A stretch of DNA of 64,000 nt, taken from contig CM076279.1 in NCBI GenBank assembly GCA_038380795.1, positions 5,037,001 to 5,101,000 on the forward strand, written 5' to 3'. Shown here piece after piece: positions 12,661 to 26,100 of this stretch. The notes below the pieces were generated by a model. The model saw nothing but the letters and a program-made list of their open reading frames with translations. It did no database searches and was not told the origin of the DNA. The position numbers were made by a program, and so were the translations under genes. Numbering within the stretch: position 1 is the stretch's first letter; the number at the start of each line of letters is the position of its first letter. The DNA comes from Pyrocephalus nanus (taxonomy: Eukaryota > Chordata > Aves > Passeriformes > Tyrannidae).

Positions 12661-13270
12661 TTCATTCTGATTTACACTTTATATTATATATATATGGCCA
12701 TATTTCCAAACAGTTTGTGGACAAGGTATCTTTTATAAAAGAAACAGTTACGACAACTGGTTTTTAAAAAATATTTACTGCTGTAGCATCCTGGCTATTT
12801 TTCAGAGAATTGAAGTTCTTTTCTTCATCGACCAGGAGACAAAAAAAATCTTTTTTTATTTACCTGAGGGGGTTTCAAGACCAATAGGCAAAATTTCCCA
12901 TCAGTTCTGTTGTTAATTACAATTGGCTGCAACTATGTTCTCAGATTGAAGGTTGGTGACCTTGCAATTGAAAATTATATTTTCAGCTGTGAACAATTAA
13001 TGAACTCAGTAGACCAGAAAAAAAAATACCCAGGCCTAATCTGCTAAAAAAGGATAAACCCCAAAAACTCTCCAAACTCAGAAACCAACTCAACTGCATT
13101 CATTATTTGACAGCCATATCACTATATGGGCCATAAATTACATTGAGGCATCACCTTATTTATAATTTCACTCTCTGTAAATTAGTTGTGTAATGGAATG
13201 AGATTTTGTCATTGATAGACGCACTCACTGGAGAGCACAGCACAGAACTGTCCCCTCCAATTTGCTGTTG
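12661..13270. other. AT-rich block with small palindromes; possible conserved non-coding element
   Basis: No ORF of note. The block contains the palindrome ATATGGCCATAT at 12692-12703 and the inverted repeat CCATAT-CACT-ATATGG at 13114-13129. The second is next to a TTTGACAG motif of the kind bound by TALE homeodomain proteins. Clusters of such sites are typical of developmental enhancers, but conservation cannot be judged from a single sequence. Confidence 0.25.
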
Positions 13271-13665
13271 ACCACTTTCAGGAGTTTTGCAGAGCTCTCC
13301 TACCTGTAATAAACCACCCCCAATCATCATGGTTGATAATTACTGTTCCTTTCATCAGCAACACTCGGCTACGCTTCCCGCATTCCACAAAGGAAAACAG
13401 AAAACAAAGCAAGAAAGGCATACACAATTTATATTTTCTAGCATAGTAAGGATTAGAAATCACAAAAATATACTCCAGGTCTGTGTGCTCTGTAACAGAG
13501 CTGAGCTGCTGCAAAATCCAAATGAACAGCATCTGTTCCTGACTCAGAGCTGGTCGTTAGAGGTCTTAATTACCTATCCAAATTTGAACTGGTAATGCAG
13601 CACCCTCTCTATATTAATCACTGTCCTACTAAAACTAATCCTGGCAGCAGAGATGATAAAATAGC
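13271..13665. other. No gene seen
   Basis: Overlapping openings on both strands (84 codons minus, 102 codons plus) have no recognisable domains and are taken as chance. Confidence 0.55.
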
Positions 13666-13686
13666 AAAAAAAAAAAAAAAAAAAAA
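13666..13686 (+). repeat. Poly(A) tract, 21 A
   Basis: An uninterrupted A run. No AATAAA signal lies close upstream and no retroposed body is recognisable. Confidence 0.9.
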
Positions 13687-16600
13687 GGAGGGTTTGAAGG
13701 TTAATGTGCACAGCTGTCATAGGCTGACAAGGAGGAAAAAAAGGCTGGATGTGGGATTGTGCAAGTTTCTATATTCCACAGCCAGCAAGATGATGTTCTT
13801 TCTTTCAGAGCCCTTTTCTTCTGGAGGTACTGGCATTATTCCAAAAAACTAGATTATTCCAAATAGACAAGAATGAGATGCCCTCAAATTTCAGTTTGTG
13901 GCAGGGGCTGGTTGTGGCAAATATCCTGACACAGATTTCTTTTCCATGTCTCAGCTCCCATTTCTCCACAGTGAGTTTAGGGATCTCAATTCAGATCAAC
14001 GGCAACAATGAATGGGAAGCATTTTCAGCTCTGAGCTGCAGGATGCTGTTATTCCTGGGAAGGAAAACAAGGACTCTCTACTAACGGGCACTATCTAAAT
14101 ACACAGACCAAGCAATTTAACAGCCTATATACATATCCACCTCAGAGAATCTTTGCTTCATAAGCCATTGTATTGTTTCCCAGACTGCAGCTACTTAAAA
14201 ACATACGCAGAAAATACCCCTTAAAGCTCTATTTAATATGTAGGTAGAAAACAGACAGTCATTGGGGAAACATGTTCTCCAAAATCCATATTCAAATGAG
14301 TTTCATACCTCTCACTGTATATTTATTTGCATCTCAGAGCTTTGCCCTGCTCTCCTGCATGCCCAGAAGAAAGAAAAGAGGGCACATTATGAACATCAGT
14401 AGGGAGGGCTGAAATCAAGCATTTCCTGGCACACCAAGGAGGTTTCAGTGTTCACTAATGAAGTGATAATCATCAAGGTAGATTAATGATTGTCTGAGAG
14501 ACTTCATCGCCTTGGGCCATTAACCCTCATGTGGTTATTAATTTTGCAAAAGACATCCTGTGCTGCTGAGGTCATTACTGCTGTTATTAGCTAATGAAAG
14601 ATAAAACATCTGAAGTTCCCTCTCTCATATATTTAGGTATTCACACACCCATTCCTGCATTGTACATGTGCCCGATTAAATTGGTCATTTAAAAAGTAAA
14701 CGGGGTAAGTGTGTGGGGAGGTCACAGTACCCATAAGCAGGGGAAATGACCGTGGACTGAGCTCTGTTCTGCCAGAAAGGCCCTTCCCACTGTCCCAGGC
14801 TGTGGGATTCAGTGAAGCAGAGAAAAATAGCAATAATGGCAGCTTTTTTTTTTTTCTTTTCCTGCAATAGGCAAAGCTTTAGCCTGTAGTACCAGAGAGT
14901 TAAACTCCAAAGGCAGCTGGAGGTATCTCAGGTGAAGCTGCCTTGTAATGGCTCCAGCTCTATTACTGGCAACTGGTCACACAGAAATAAAGTGCCTGGA
15001 AAGGTCAGTCTAAGTGGTGATTCTCTGGGACATCATTAATCAGTCAGTGAATTTCCTTCCACTTCCCTGCCTGCCATCCTAGGATGCTCTTCCAAATCCA
15101 TGCAAGTTTGGTCCCCTCTTGTCTCTGTTATTCCCACGAGCACAGTGTGTGTAGTGGATGGTCAGGGCTTGATTTAGTTAAACGCTGAGCTCTCCCTTTT
15201 GCAGGGCTGTATTTCTGTCTCAGGGAGCTCCCTGAACCAGCTCACCACACGGTCCCCAGTGCCAGAGGCAGCAGGGGCAGAGCTGAGCACGCTGAGACTG
15301 TGACTCAGGGCATGAACAGAGCAGCTGTAATTCAGATGAGCTTATGCTGCCCAAGAATTTCACCCACAGCTCGCTGCCAGGGAGACTCCTGCTGAACTCA
15401 AAGGAAAACTTGTAGACAGACAGTGAAAATTTGTCAAACATTTCTGCTGGGGGTGGACACAACCCAAAGCTGCTGATGTCAGTTTGACTCAGTATTTTGG
15501 CTCAGAACTTAGGGTTTTTTTCAAGGTTATTTTCAGTGTCATCGAGAGAAAAATGAAATTTAGAAGCTTCCTTCTTGTGCAAATACTGATCTTACTGCTT
15601 GCTACTTTGTTAGCCAACTGAAGCTCATTAAATTTTCCAAAGAAATAGTCAAAAAAACCTGCAGCAAAAATCTGTAAGATATTCTGCATTTTTAGGTAGA
15701 ATTTAATAGATCCAGCAGGTCTTTTTCAACGTGACCTTAGATATTTGTTTCACACACAGGCCGTAATAACAAATATTTTTTATATGGTCTCTTTTGAAAG
15801 CTTGTAAAAGAAAAAAAGACTATTATCCTGACAGACTGTACATATAAATATGAATTAAACAACATTAATACTTAATATTGATGTAACACTACTCTCAGTA
15901 GGCCTGGGGAGGTGATAAACTGCTCTGACTGGCAGCAAGCACCCAGATGTCCAGGAACAAAGGCCTGCAGGAATGAAAGGTCTAAGAACAGAACCAGCAG
16001 CATTTATAGTTCATTCAGGTGTAATAGGGACACACTAAGGCATGAAGGGGGTCATCATGGGGTACCCCAGACCCCCTCACCAAGCCATCAAGGATTTACA
16101 TTTGTATTCATCCCCAACTCCAACGCAAGGTGAGAGAGGTGAGTTTAGCAGAGCAGGCATTCAGTGCTCTGGGAAGTAAAACGACTCCGTGAACCCGAGA
16201 GCTCAGTGCTCAGGAAGAGGCTGTGGCAGAGAATTCTAGATGAGAGATACAAAAACAGGCTGGAAGAAATGCTGTCAGTATAACCCAGGTTTGTGTTCTA
16301 TGTTGGGCTTACTTGTGATCTTTTGTTTCCAACCTTGCCCACAAAACCTTGACCCCTGGTCTTGTTAAATCTATGCCTTGTTTACTGTTAAACCTGCCCA
16401 GTGTTCAGGGACAAGGTGAATCGAGCCAAAAATTGGCAAGTTTAGCAAAGTCTCCTCTCAGTGAATAAGAATAATGCAGAAGTTGGAGCCAAGCCTGAGA
16501 GACTCAAGCCTTGAGCATGGCTGGGCAATGCAAGGTTGGGGTTACCTTTCCATCTGTGTAACATCAGAATGAGAACTTAGACTGTCAGGTTTTCCTAATA

Positions 16601-18627
16601 ACAGGCAAATGCCAGCATCCTCCTTACACAAGCAAACAGCAGAGCTTCACCTCAAAATTCCAAGCAAAATTCCAATTTCTATCTGTGAAGCAAAAGCATC
16701 ACAGATAAAAAAAAAAAAAGATTCCTCTGGGCCTGACAGAGAAACCAGAGGAACAGTGTAGGAGAAAGGCTCAGTCCAGATTCCAATTTCAGTTTTGGGA
16801 GACAGCTTCTCTGAAGATGGCCATGAGTGGGTATTCAAGCAGCTAAAGGATGGCACGGTGCTTTCTGTTGGCCTCTGTTTCACTGGGAGTTGAGAGAGCT
16901 GGAATTGCCACGCTCAGAAACACAGAAAGCAACATCTCAGGCACAGCCTGGGCTGAGAAGCAAACAGGGAACCTGCACTGCACTTGTACAAGTTCAGAGA
17001 TGGTTGATACCACTGGTAACAGCCTCAGTTATAAAGTCCCAGCTTACATTTTAGGAGCCAGAATGTAGAAGGACAAGTTAAAAATGTACGATATAATGAC
17101 CTTTTTTATAACAGAAAAGACAAAGAAGGTAATCATCCACTAACAGCCAGTTAAATAAGAGCCCTCTCTATTTGCAAGCCATTATTGATCCAAATTAGTC
17201 AGTGAGAGAGACCATGATGTTCAAGGAGCATCAGGAGAGATGTTTCAGCTGATGAGGAATAGCTAGGGCTCTGAACTGAAATATTCCTGAAGTTCTCACC
17301 ACTTTGGGTATGATTTACACAATTTATTCTTTTCCCTAACCAAACAGTAAATCAATGTCCTTATTGGATTTTTCCACCCAATCAGCATTTTTTAAAAAAA
17401 TTTAATTTCAATTGATTCAACGAGACCAATTATTTATAGCAATAAATTTGTTTATGAAAAAAGTCATACTCAGGGATAAGGTTGATCAGGAATCATTTGC
17501 CTTTCATAGAAAAAAATATCTGAAATAAACCCATACACTTTACTGGGGAAAAGTTCTTACAGGAAAACCCATGAAGATAGGGCTGAAAACTGTAATTATT
17601 TTATTTTTAATGTTCCTTATGCCCCATAAATTTTCTCCCCCTCCCCATCACACTTGCCAGGTCATTGGAGATGGAAAGCTGTTTTACAAGGTCAACATTT
17701 AAAACCAGCTTAGCTCAAGGAGACTTCTGTAAAAATATTGCAGCATCAAGAGGAACACAAAACTCTCCCACTAAACATGTGCATGACCTATCACATGTAT
17801 TTACTGAATCCTCAGCAGCTGTCTAAAGATAAGAATGGGTTTTTGTAACCAAACAACTGCTTCCATTTGAGACAGCAACAATAAATCTTGATAAAAGTTT
17901 AGTCTTGGAAAAGAGTTACAAACAGATGATAAGGCAGAAACTAGCTTTTTATCTAAACCTTGTCATAAAGCGAACCTTGCTCTGGCCATCATTGCCAATT
18001 TCTCACTATGAAGCATCAGGATGTTGAACAGAAAGGCCAGTGCACAGCTATTCAACATCCATCTCTTTAATCACAACCTCAGAACTCTATTTCAGAAGCA
18101 GGTGCCAGCAGCAAACCTTCACCTGTGCTCCTGTCCAGGGATTTGCAGAGGGTTTAATTAAAGTTTCTATCATTTTGAAAAATGGGACTATTCCAGACAT
18201 CTGAATTTTGTATCTATTCATTGTTTTTTCAGAGTAGACCTCAGCTTTTAGAAGAAAAGTTGACTCAGAGCAAGACATCACACTGTTAAATAGGGATCTA
18301 TTTTTGCTATATTTTTATACATATCTAATCCTTACAATCTGTTGAAGCACCAGGACAACACATGCAACTTCTTGAGCCTGAACCTATTGGTAACAGGATA
18401 AGGTTTTCCAACCCCTGCCATGCTTCACCTTTGCATTAGGTCCACTCTGTGTGGTCACCAGAAATATTATTGCAATCAACAGCCTCCACAGGGAAACATT
18501 CACTCCACTGCCTGGTGACTGGGTTTTCCAGCAGCAGCAGTTTCAAAGCAAATCACACCATGGGAGTTTGGGAATTCACTGGTGACCTTTGCAGAGAGAC
18601 ACAGGCTTGAAGCTCAGGTTAGGAAAG

Positions 18628-18630
<3 letters not shown>
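13687..18630. other. No gene seen; unique DNA with possible LTR-like and enhancer-like patches
   Basis: No ORF exceeds 81 codons. Around 14450-14620 there is a dense set of ATTA/TAAT cores resembling conserved regulatory DNA. Around 16040-16460 the base composition becomes more GC-rich and begins with a GGGGGTCATCATGG box flanked by C-rich and G-rich segments, which may belong to an old LTR. A run of 12 A lies at about 16710. Otherwise nothing recognised. Confidence 0.5.

Positions 18631-18658
<28 letters not shown>
18631..18658. repeat. Poly(T) tract, 28 T
   Basis: The longest homopolymer in the window, uninterrupted. Such tracts vary in length between individuals and may also be miscounted in assembly. 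Confidence 0.92.
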
Positions 18659-18659
<1 letters not shown>

Positions 18660-20958
18660 GGAGATCATATTTTCAAATAAAAGGTCTAGAGTGAAAACCC
18701 CCCCAGCAAAGCAATGTCTCTTTGTCCCAGGACTCTGAGGGCAGCAGTAGAAGGCACTTTTTTACATTTTTGTAAGTTTGAAATTATCTTCTCACTCAAA
18801 CCTAAAATTTACTGGGAACACGTGAATTTATTGGCTCTTTCATCCCTCAGCTGTCTCTCAGATCCACGCCAGGTTGAAAATAAACTTTTCATGAAATAAT
18901 TTCAAAATGAGCCGAAGTATGATACTTATATTGCTTTCAAATAGTTTTACAGAGAGGATATAAAGAAAAAAAACTCAGAAACATCAACAAAAATACAAAG
19001 TAGATATCAAAGGGGGGGGAGAAAAAGGCAAGGATTAATTTTTATTACCATAGAGTAAATTCTGATAGCAGATTAAATACATTATAGCAATCTTTTTTTT
19101 TTTTTCAAAAGACAATCCCTTTTTATAGTGTCATCACCCAAAAATGTAATTAACATAAAAGGTTGTGACTACAGCTTTAAATAAGGAGAATTTCCTGTAA
19201 CAGTCTTTGAAACAAAAAATATATTTCTGTTTTAATCCTGGATGGAAGATCTGGTTTTAATTTCCATAGAAATGAGATTCCCTTCCTTGTGGCAGAGCTT
19301 GCTGTAAGTACACAGTAATCCAGACCCGAGAGAAAGGACTCAAGTTTAATGAAAATTTAAACAGTCTATAAAGAAAATAAATTATTCCCATTATCTGTAA
19401 ATAAATAGTTTGGATTGTTCTTCCTCCTTCCCTCACTCCTCTTCTCTGCCGCTGTTTGCAAACGACTCAATCTGTTGGTTTGCCAGAATTCCAGCTGTAG
19501 GGCAGAACTGCCTTCCCTGCACAGCAGATCCAAGAACCTTTCTGTATCCATTGCTACCAGTGGTGTCCACAAACCAGGAACCCTGATGTTCCCTGGCTTC
19601 CCAACAAGACAGTTAAACCTTTCTCATGGGAGGAGCCTGATTCTGTCCTTTAATGAGTGATATGAAGACTTTTCTCTCAGGTGTGGATTCTACCACGTCC
19701 CTGCTGCAGAGCTAAAAATCTCATTTCTGGGGAGTTTGGGGTGAAATGTACCCTGGGCCCAAAATACACACAGACTTGTATGCGCACTTTGTAAAGGACA
19801 AGGCATTCACTTCTTGGTGTTAACTGATGTTTCGGAAATTCAGGTTTAGTAGTTTGAATCAGACTTGGAAACAATTCTTTATGGCTTCACTGTCTTCATT
19901 AACACCAAGGTAATTACAAACTGAAATTTGCTCTGGTTCCTCCTGAGGCTTTGGGGCTTATTTTTTTGTTTTCCTATATTTAAATCATCAAGTTTCTTTT
20001 AGTTTCCATGTACTACTCCAGCAAGGCTGGGAAAGCATCCAGCCCTGAGCAGGAACCTCAGCAGTGGGTACCAGCTCTGCTTGAGGGCTGGATTCCAAGA
20101 CTAGAAAGTTTCTTTTACTTCTCAGGGCTTTCCAATGGATTAGAAGTAAATGAGTGCATTAAAGATCACCTCCTTCCTTGTAATCCAGCATAAGAACAGA
20201 GGAACTGGCTAAATGGAGCATGATTTCCTCTTTTGATGGCTTATTTATTTTGGTTGGATTTGGTTTAAAAGCTTTTTGAAGACTGAAATATTGTTGTTAA
20301 TGGACAACTTTTTGAGTTAAAAACTTATTCCCTACCCCTCCCTGATAGTCCTTCTTCTGCTGATGATTAATATTTTAATAAGTTAAAGCTTTCATCTTGA
20401 AATAATACAAGAGCAGTGCACTGAAGAATGGGATTGAATTAAGTGCAGGAATAACCCATTAATATCACATTTCAAGTGCAGTGAAAATCTTTGTTTCACT
20501 CTGTTTGAGACCTCGGTGGTCGCAGCTTAGCAGGGTGGAATCCAAAAATTGCTGACACTGCCCTTCCCCAGGGTGTGAGGAGAAACTGTTGTTCTTTTGT
20601 TTCCTTGTGAATGTGCAGATCTGAGGCTGGGGCCAATTAAACAGCAGCTCAGAACCGCCTGAGACTTCAATTTTAATAAAGGCTAAAGGGGAAAGTTCCT
20701 TCGGGAGTTTTGTTGACAAACTGCTTAATTATTGATCTCCAAAACTACTTTAGAACTCGAGATAACACTTTTAAAAGCTTTTAAGAACTTAACAACTTAT
20801 TAAATCAGCAGGAATTTCAAGATTATTTCATGCCATAATCTGCATGGAAGTACAGGAAAGTTTTGTGCATAGGAACTTAAAAAAATTATAACAAATAATA
20901 ATATTTGCATTAAAGCACTGAATACATGTAAAAATTCTTTGTATTCAGTTATTTCTAA
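18659..20958. other. No gene seen; unique DNA
   Basis: Openings up to 84 codons, no domains. An 8-G run at about 19012 and a 13-T run near 19091 are the only low-complexity features. Nothing else recognised. Confidence 0.6.
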
Positions 20959-22402
20959 ATGTCTATTTATAAGAATTTAATGAAGGAGAGAGAAATTAAA
21001 GCCAAATTTACCATGATAAGGATTTCTACCATGAAACCATGTCCCCTCTCTGCTGTAGCGAAATACACAGATAAAAATCAAGGAAAATCCTTTAACACCA
21101 TTTTTCACTGCACTCCAGAAAGGCACACCAGAATGAGAGCTTTCAGGGCTCTCATTCAGCCCCCATTTTCATCACTGATATCATTTTTTGATCAAGAACA
21201 TATAGTTCAATTAATAGGATTATCAACAGAAGGCAAAGAACTGGCATTAAGGGGTTACTTAGCAATGGTCTTATTTTTCAGATATGAAGTAATCCCTACC
21301 CTCCCTTTTAATTACATGACACTAATTTCAGGGATGGCCCAAAAAGGGGATTTTATTACATTAATGAGATCTGATAGTAAAAAAACCCTTAGAGCTTCAG
21401 CAGACCTAGCTACCAGGTGACAACTGAATATCAAGACCCTTACAATTAACTATATTCCACCTACACTATTAATCACATACTTGTAGTCAAAATTACAGCA
21501 TGGAGCACAATTTGACCAATTTGACTTGAGGACAAACTATTATGGCAAGGAATGCAGGAAAAAATTACTGTTTCACTGAAACCTGTGGTGTTCTATGTGT
21601 ATGTATAACATAAAAGACTGTGTGCAAACTGGAGAAAAGCTTTAGATTTGCTATAGAGTTGATCAGTTGGGTTAAAACAACTATGGGCTTCAGCAGCTTA
21701 CATGGGAAAAATCTGTGTACAAGAGAAGATTATTCTATTCCTTAATAATTTCCTATATTGGCTGAAAGTGATGAGTTCAAAGGAGTAAATTCTCTCCTTA
21801 ATGCACTATAGGATGAAAAGTTACAGGTCTCATTGCATTTTAATCTTTTGATGAACAAGGAAGCTACCAGACCATAAAACTACAGTTCTTAAAAATGAAA
21901 GGAATTCATATTTCATCACTCTGGAACATCCCTGTGCTTACCCAAATGACCACACTTGCTGGAACAGGAGGTAACTTCATTGCTATCTAACAATCTTTTG
22001 AAGAATTGATTGAAGCTCAATTCAGTATCATCCCTGTACCCAGGCACGAGGCTTGCACTGTTTTATGTCCTGGCATTTAGAGTTTGCACCAGGAAAACAA
22101 TTGACAGGCCCACAAAAATGTAACCAGACAACCTCCATCTTAAACAGATCTTGTTCCAAACACAGATTTTGGATACCGTGATGGAGTAAATGGCCCCATA
22201 GGAACAAATGTTCAGTCCAAAGTGTTGCAGAAGGATCACCTACTACACATTAGATGATTCAAGGGCTATGGGGACTGTTATGAAAACACCCAGTGGTGCA
22301 GCGAGTTCTCAGTTCACGGACACAATTCTCAGAAAATTCAACTTCTGTGTGGGACCAACTGAGAAGGAATACACAGCAGACTCAGAAAAAGAAGAAAAAT
22401 AA
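20959..22402 (+). pseudogene. Unassigned decayed protein-like relic
   Basis: This may be a broken protein-coding segment; I do not recognise the family. The first 154 codons (20959-21420) form an open frame with a balanced protein-like composition. A hydrophobic helix-like stretch ALRGYLAMVLFFRYEVIP covers residues 96-113, followed by aromatic PFNYM. A charged start follows in-frame methionines at residues 1, 8, 19 and 25. After the TGA at 21418, protein-like stretches continue in other frames: 21423-21605 (third frame, with stops), 21614-21742 and 21749-21808 (second frame), 21844-21987 (first frame again) and 22208-22402 (second frame). The last ends in an acidic/lysine-rich tail. If this is one gene, it spanned about 480 codons and has several frameshifts and stops. 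A length near 480 with a charged tail would suit a nucleoprotein from an integrated negative-strand RNA virus, but I saw no diagnostic motif, and a cellular retrocopy is equally possible. No introns, poly(A) tail or target-site duplication were found. Choosing the best of three frames in AT-rich DNA can create this impression by chance, so confidence is low. Confidence 0.3.
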
Positions 22403-23150
22403 TTTTCCACCCAGTAAAGCAATAACACCTGCAGATTTCATGAGACCTGCATCATCCTGAGTTTGCTTCTCCGAATGTGAGAAATGTGAGACTCCTGCTC
22501 GCTTTTTGAGCTCTCTGCCAAGCTTCCCCCTCAGCAGGAAGGAGCCATTTGTCAACCTGAAGATTCCATTTGTTTTTTAACCTTCCTCTGCAGCATTTGC
22601 CAATAATCTCATTGCACCATCTCTACAGGCAGCACACTCACAGTATCCCTTCTCTTATAGCATTGCTATACTGACTTTCAGAAACACTGAGATCCAGATG
22701 TAATTTATGGTAAATCATCTGAGACAAAAAGTAAATAAAAATTATAGGTTTCTCATTTAATTTGCTTTCCAATATTTAGCACAGTTTTCTTTCTCTGTCT
22801 TTATAATACCATTTTAGAATAGCTTTTCTGATAGGTAATTTATTAGTCTTTATATTAACACATGTTACTGCTAGCATACCCCCATGAGGTTGTAACTGAG
22901 ATCAGGGTCATAATTATACTTTCACTGTCCAAACGAAGAAAAAAAGTCACTAAACTATGAGAGCTATAACTGGGGATGACTTAACTTGGGAAAATATAAC
23001 TAGAAATGGAAAATTAAAGGAAAATTGCAGCACGACACTATAAAATAGGGACAGAAGCCTAACCCCCTGGGAATGCCTCATAGAAAACATCCTTACTGTA
23101 TCAAAAAGCAGTTTTGGACTTAACTTTTCTCCTCCATACCTTACAGAGGG
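22403..23150. other. No gene seen; unique DNA
   Basis: No notable ORF or repeat. No poly(A) directly follows the relic; the first A-tract is 750 bp downstream. Confidence 0.6.
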
Positions 23151-23168
23151 AAAAAAAAAAAAAAAAAA
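23151..23168 (+). repeat. Poly(A) tract, 18 A
   Basis: An uninterrupted A run without a poly(A) signal in the preceding 60 bp, so there is no support for its being the tail of a retrocopy. Confidence 0.88.
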
Positions 23169-26100
23169 GAAAATATCAGAGATCTTCAGTGTCTCTCTTC
23201 TGACTTTGAAAAATATTTTAATCAGTTATAGCAAAGAAACACACCCAAACAATCTTGCCCATGAGTTCTCACTAGCAGGAAAGCAGAGCCGTTCCCCTTG
23301 GAGCAGAAGTTTATATCTGCTCCTTGTGCTGATTTTGCAGCAGCTGGAAGCCAGGAGCAAATGTATTGCCAGGTTGACTTCCTTCTTCCACTTGTCAGTC
23401 CCACCCTACATCAAACAGCTCGTTTTAATAACAATCCAAACAATAACGAGGAGGTGATTAAAGAAACACGGAGCTCCTGTAGCAAAGCACTGAGGAAAAC
23501 CATCGTGTCTCAATTACCGAGCAAGGCAAACAACAACCCAGTCATTAGGTAGGGCCCCCACTCTGCACGACTGGTATTAATGCAATATTAGACTACCAGG
23601 TGCTGTTTTGCTCTGTTAAATCTTCAGCAAATTCAATTTAACACAGAAAATAAACAGGGAGCGCATTTGTTCCCCTCAACAGCTGCATATTTCCCTCACT
23701 AAACCTGGAGTTTGGAGACCTAGCTGGGAAAAAGACGCAGAGACAGGCAAGAGAATTGTTTTTCAGGTAGTTTGGATGTAAACTCAGTAGAACAACCCCC
23801 CTGTGAGTGATGACACACAGAGAGTGATCTACTGTGGGGCTTTTTCCTCACGACTTTTGCATCAAGTTTAACACGAGGGTGGAAGTTGTGTCTGGTACAT
23901 TAACCACAGATATTTCCCCCTTAACAATAAACATGGGGTTTTTTATAGTTCAATTATTTCTTTCTTGATCTATAATTCTGGGGCAGGTCTCCATCTGGCA
24001 CTATCTGGCATAATTCCCTACTTATCCCGTTATATGTGAGAAGCTGGGTGTCTGCATTTGCTTTGAGGGATAAAAGGGAATTCTCATGCAGGCTACACGA
24101 GCTCCCCGCTGCTTTTACACAATTCTCTTAATGTGGATTCTCCCCCTAATTTTATTTGGGTAATATATATTTCATTTCCTGTTTCAAGGTCTACTACATC
24201 TGTGAGCATTAACACATCCCAGTAGCTTACTCACTCCATTAATCAAGTGCTAAAATTGCACTGGTTAATTTATGCCAATATTTACACAGTAATTATCTGC
24301 AGCTCTTGCATCATCAGATTTTACCAATCCTAAGAAGCTTTTTTTTTTTTTCTTTGAATACCTGGGAGAGCTCGAGGTTTAGCTCTGTGACAGCCTTTTC
24401 TGAAGAAAGCACAGCACAGGGTGCTCATTTTTTGAAGGAAGTTTAATGCAACTGGTGTTTCCACATGGCTGCAGGTCTGTCCCCTCCCCACCAGTCATTA
24501 CTGGTCCTTTAGAAAACCAGATTTTACTTTCAGTTTCCCCCAGTTTTGGGGAAGAATAGATTCATATTTCAATTCCACAATTAAGACACAACTTGTTTCT
24601 GCTGAATTCCACCCCACCTGCCTTGCAAATAAGACAGAGTAGCAGCAAGGGCAGAAAAATAGATAAGAAATTACGGAAAAATCCCTAAACAGCAACTCAT
24701 CCATCCAGGTACCACAGACTTATTTACAAATTCACAATAAATACCATGAGAAATGGATACTTGAATCATGAATATACCAATATATTATTAAATAATTATC
24801 TAGAAAATCATGATCCAATTAGAAATATTTACATTACTTCAGGCATTACCAAAGAAGGTGCTGATATTAGATATGCACCTGTCCTCTCACTCCACCAACA
24901 CTGTGTGGACCTGTTGCTTCAAGGTAACATTCCTGATATCCATGAATCATTTAAAACAAATCCCGATGACAATGCTCCAAGTGTGTTTAAATCACTGCTA
25001 TTTCAAGTTACCTGATGACATGAATACAATAAAAATCAACCTTACAACCTGAAGTATTGTAAATCAGTTCACCTCTTTTCTTACCTTGCTATATCTAGAT
25101 TTAGAGAATAGCTCTCCAGAGATGTGAACTGTAATTAATACCTCTCTTCTGCCCTGACCCATTTTTTCTGTCAGAAATCAGCCTAGCTGGAGCTTACCTC
25201 AGAGATTCAAGCCTAAAAGCTCTCCAAATCTCTGCTAAAACCATATCTACTTCTCAGCAGTGAGATTTCTCACTCCAAAAAGCCAGAGCTTTAGTTTCTC
25301 ACATGCAACGATTTTATCATCCCCATTGTACTAGAATATGTCAGCTGCTGCAGGATTTTCCAGCCAGGATATAGATCTATATATCACTTTTTCCTCATTT
25401 ACTTCTTTCATGCTAGATTGTAGAACTAATTGATCATAAACTGAGAAAGACAGTTCCACTAAAATCGATACATCTTGCAAAAAACATTTCTTGATCTGGA
25501 TCCCGTGTTCAGAGAACAGATCTCTGCTGGGAATAAATGCTTCCACCCAAAACCCCAGGAGTGTTCTGCAAACCAGCTCCTGATGCTCAAGCAGGACCAG
25601 GTGGCAACTGCTCAGTTTTTGAGGGCAAAATTTCTTCAGTTCTGGTTTTCTGTCTGTTTTGTTTTTGTTTTTTTTTTAATGCCAAAGTGTTTCTACCACT
25701 GCATTTCCTCATGTGCCAGACTGAAAAGCCCAGCAACCCATAAAAACCCAGAAAGCCAAAGCAGCTGTGTGCACTAGGTTTATTTTGTTTTGGTGGCACA
25801 CCTAAGTCTGAAAGAGGTTCCTGTTCTTGGCTTAAGAAGGTGAAAGGCCAAAGTGCAGTTTTCAAAATCAATAAACATATTTAGAGCCCAAATTCTTACC
25901 AGTGGAGTTCAGTTTTCCAGGTAAATAGATTAATTTTGGGAATGGAAAATAAAGTCCTGGGGGATTGAAATAGAAAGTCATTGAGAGTAATGAAAAAAAA
26001 AAATATTTTTTTTTAAACACTATTTTCTGGAATGGTAGTACACTGTTTTTTTTCTGTGACCTGAAGGTAGATTGAAATAATTCAGTTTTCTGAAGCTATA

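Noticed and set aside
23151..23168. Poly(A) as the tail of a retrocopy that includes the 20.96-22.40 kb relic
   Set aside because: It is 750 bp beyond the relic, has no AATAAA signal close upstream, and no target-site duplication was found.
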